Source of the DNA: Spectribacter acetivorans | GTDB lineage: Bacteria > Pseudomonadota > Gammaproteobacteria > Nevskiales > Salinisphaeraceae | Length of the DNA stretch: 64,000 nucleotides | Direction: 5' to 3' | Assembly: GCF_031846305.1 (NCBI RefSeq) | Contig: NZ_JAVRHY010000005.1 | Span: 124,001 to 188,000, forward strand | In this document: positions 62,307 to 64,000 of the stretch, piece by piece | Layout: each line of letters begins with the position of its first letter | Position numbering within the stretch: the first letter of the stretch is position 1 | The notes under the pieces: model-generated | Database searches by the model: none | The model's input: the letters and a program-made list of their open reading frames with translations, nothing else | Told to the model about the DNA's origin: nothing | Program-made: the position numbers and the translations under genes

Positions 62307-62816
62307 ATGGACATCATCGCCTTTCGTCACGGCATAGCAATGGATCGCGAGGAAGCGCACGACATGGGGCTTTCCGACGAGGAACGCCCGTTGACCGACA
62401 AGGGCCGCCGCCGTACCCGGGCGGCCGCCGCCGGTCTGCGTGCCTGCCTCGAAGGCCAGGCAGTGGATACCATCGTGTCCAGCCTGCTGCTGCGGGCCCA
62501 GCAGACCGCCGAACTGCTGGCGCCGTACGTGGGTGAGCCGCCGCTGGTGGAATCGGCGGCGCTGAATCCCGGCGCCGGTCCGGAGGCGCTGGATACCTGG
62601 CTGCATGGCCGTCCCACCGACGAATCGCTGATCCTGGTGGGGCACGAGCCGGACCTGTCTGCCTGGGTGTCCTGGGGCCTGACCCGCAAGCGCGACCGCA
62701 TCCTGTCGCTGAAAAAGGCCGGCGCGGCCTGCGTGGAATTCCCCGGCCCGGCCGAGGGCGGCACTGGCACCCTGCGCTGGCAGCTCACTGCCGGTCAGAT
62801 GCGGGCGCTGGGATGA
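62307..62816 (+). CDS. sixA: SixA phosphohistidine phosphatase
   Basis: The protein has 169 residues. It is a histidine-phosphatase-superfamily enzyme with the catalytic RHG triad at the start (IIAFRHGIAMD), followed by LSDEERPLTDKGRRRT, SSLLLRAQQTAELL and the second His in LILVGHEPDLSAW. SixA removes phosphate from histidine phosphotransfer proteins (PTS-Ntr in E. coli). The next gene starts 20 nt after its stop. Confidence 0.93.
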   Translation: MDIIAFRHGIAMDREEAHDMGLSDEERPLTDKGRRRTRAAAAGLRACLEGQAVDTIVSSLLLRAQQTAELLAPYVGEPPLVESAALNPGAGPEALDTWLHGRPTDESLILVGHEPDLSAWVSWGLTRKRDRILSLKKAGAACVEFPGPAEGGTGTLRWQLTAGQMRALG

Positions 62817-62836
62817 GCGAGGGGGGCTGAGCGACC

Positions 62837-64000
62837 GTGCTCGAATGGCTGATTGTCGGCGGCGGGGTGCATGGCACCCACTTATCCCGGGTGCTGCGCG
62901 GCCGGCTGGGCGTGGCCGATGACGATCTGCTGATCGTGGACGATGCCCCGGCCCCGCTGGCCGCCTGGGACCGCCGGGCCGAGGCCTGCGGCATGGACTA
63001 TCTGCGCTCGCCCCAGGCTCATCATCTGGGCCTGCGCAGCGATGCCCTGCGGCGCTTTGCCGACAGCGTGCGTCTGGACGGCCCGGCCTTCATCGATCCG
63101 TATCAACGCCCGGCGCTGGCGTTGTTCGACGCCCACTGTCGTCAACTGATCGCCGACGAACCGGCGCATCTGCGCGCCTGCGAACGGGTGACCCGCATCG
63201 AACCCCAGGCCGGCGGCTATCGCGTCTGGGGCCGGGAACGCTCGTGGTGGACCCGCCGGGTGCTGCTGGCCCCCGGGCCGCCCGCGCCCGACCGGCCGGA
63301 CTGGGCCGCCGGCGTGCCGCATGTGTTCGATCACGATTTCGCCATGCCGGGCGGTGACGGCCACGTCGCCATCATCGGCGGCGGCATCACCGCCGGGCAG
63401 CTTGCCCTGTGCCTGATCGCCCGCGGCCGGTCGGTGAATCTGGTCACCCGCCGGCGCCTGCGCCGGGCGGATTTCGACGCCCAGCCCTGCTACGCCGGGC
63501 CCCGCTGCCTGGTGCCGTTTGCCGCCGGCGACTGGCGCCAGCGCCGGCGGCGTATCCAGGTGGCCCGCCATCCGGGCACCCTGCCGCGCGACGTGGCCGC
63601 CGGGCTGCAACGCGCCATCCGTCGCGGCGCGCTGCATGTGCATGTGGGTTCGGCCATGGGTCTGGACGACCGCGGCGTGGTGCTGGCCGATCGCCGCACC
63701 GTGCCGGCGGACGAACTGGTTGTCGCCACCGGGTTCGCCGACCGCCTGCCCGGCGGCCAGCTCATCAGCCAGCTGATCCGCGAACTGGCCCCGCCGCTGA
63801 CCCCCTGCGGCTTTCCCGCCCCGCAACCCGATCTGCAGTGGCGGCCGGGGCTGTACGTGACCGGCCGACTGGCGGAAATGGAACTGGGGCCGATGGCCGG
63901 CAATATTCGCGGCGCGCGCCTGGCGGGGGAGCGCCTGGCCGCGGCCTCCGCCGAACTGGCCGTGTCGCCGCCGATGGCGGATCGGGCGGTGGTGGAGTCG
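62837..64000 (+). CDS. FAD/NAD(P)-binding protein (3' truncated by window edge)
   Basis: The GTG at 62837 opens a frame with no stop to the window end (388 codons). The dinucleotide fold appears at the N-terminus (WLIVGGGVHGTHLS) and again mid-protein (VAIIGGGITAGQLALCLIARG), a two-Rossmann layout of flavin monooxygenases and related oxidoreductases. The segment ELVVATGFADRLPGG is the usual second FAD contact. It resembles uncharacterised NAD_binding_9 or lysine/ornithine N-monooxygenase-like proteins. The function is unknown and the C-terminus is missing. Confidence 0.8.
   Translation, partial: MLEWLIVGGGVHGTHLSRVLRGRLGVADDDLLIVDDAPAPLAAWDRRAEACGMDYLRSPQAHHLGLRSDALRRFADSVRLDGPAFIDPYQRPALALFDAHCRQLIADEPAHLRACERVTRIEPQAGGYRVWGRERSWWTRRVLLAPGPPAPDRPDWAAGVPHVFDHDFAMPGGDGHVAIIGGGITAGQLALCLIARGRSVNLVTRRRLRRADFDAQPCYAGPRCLVPFAAGDWRQRRRRIQVARHPGTLPRDVAAGLQRAIRRGALHVHVGSAMGLDDRGVVLADRRTVPADELVVATGFADRLPGGQLISQLIRELAPPLTPCGFPAPQPDLQWRPGLYVTGRLAEMELGPMAGNIRGARLAGERLAAASAELAVSPPMADRAVVES

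Overview
The window is a GC-rich bacterial chromosome segment, most likely from a gammaproteobacterium. The support is the cheR-cheD-cheB-MCP chemotaxis block, a Fhs/FolD pair, KatG, a pseudoazurin and an RNR operon with NrdR-like boxes. No species is assigned. Two conserved flanks (about 1-26.9 kb and 57.3-64 kb) enclose a ~30 kb accessory island packed with DNA-defence, toxin-antitoxin and transposition genes. No tRNA, rRNA or CRISPR array was recognised.

Left flank (1-26.9 kb). It opens inside cheR and continues with cheD, cheB, a cytoplasmic-type MCP and a PAS-PAS-GGDEF-EAL protein. Next come a UmuD-sized LexA-like protease without a DNA-binding domain (behind an SOS-box-like palindrome), a fluoroacetate-dehalogenase homologue, pseudoazurin, a YghU-type GST, an EamA transporter, a cyclase-family hydrolase and a GAF-GGDEF cyclase. 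katG lies beyond the 3' remnant of an alcohol dehydrogenase gene. Then follow an epoxide-hydrolase-like enzyme, fhs and folD (one-carbon metabolism), a HigBA toxin-antitoxin pair, an HDAC-family deacetylase, an RRM protein, a DsrE protein, an OmpA-type envelope protein, a CBS protein and a membrane-anchored Mrr-like nuclease.

Accessory island (about 26.9-57.3 kb). (i) On the minus strand there is a tightly coupled type III restriction-modification operon. It runs: a 38-aa basic ORF, mod, a HepT-type HEPN toxin, then an MntA-type nucleotidyltransferase fused in frame to the Res helicase-nuclease. (ii) A ubiquitin-like conjugation locus holds a metallo-beta-lactamase-fold protein, an E2-E1-JAB triple fusion and a multi-TM protein. 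(iii) A Tn7-like element carries tnsA, tnsB, tnsC and tniQ, a DUF433/PIN-like toxin-antitoxin cargo and a PD-(D/E)xK-like protein, with a repeat array at one end. (iv) A type I restriction-modification operon (hsdM-hsdS-DUF2971-hsdR) is headed by a serine recombinase gene. (v) A plus-strand operon encodes an NdpA/YejK-family nucleoid protein, a two-TM protein and a 57-aa hydrophobic protein, and is followed by an orphan Xre/MbcA-type antitoxin.

Right flank (57.3-64 kb). This is a class I RNR operon (nrdA, a small ORF, nrdB). NrdB shows the Glu and Phe substitutions that mark class Ic (Mn/Fe, no tyrosyl radical). It is followed by SixA phosphatase and a partial FAD/NAD(P)-binding protein.

The most novel candidates are the HEPN/MNT module welded into the type III R-M operon, the E2-E1-JAB/MBL/TM locus, the NdpA/two-TM/small-protein operon, and the class Ic-like NrdB. 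All functional statements rest on motif reading by eye; no database search was run.
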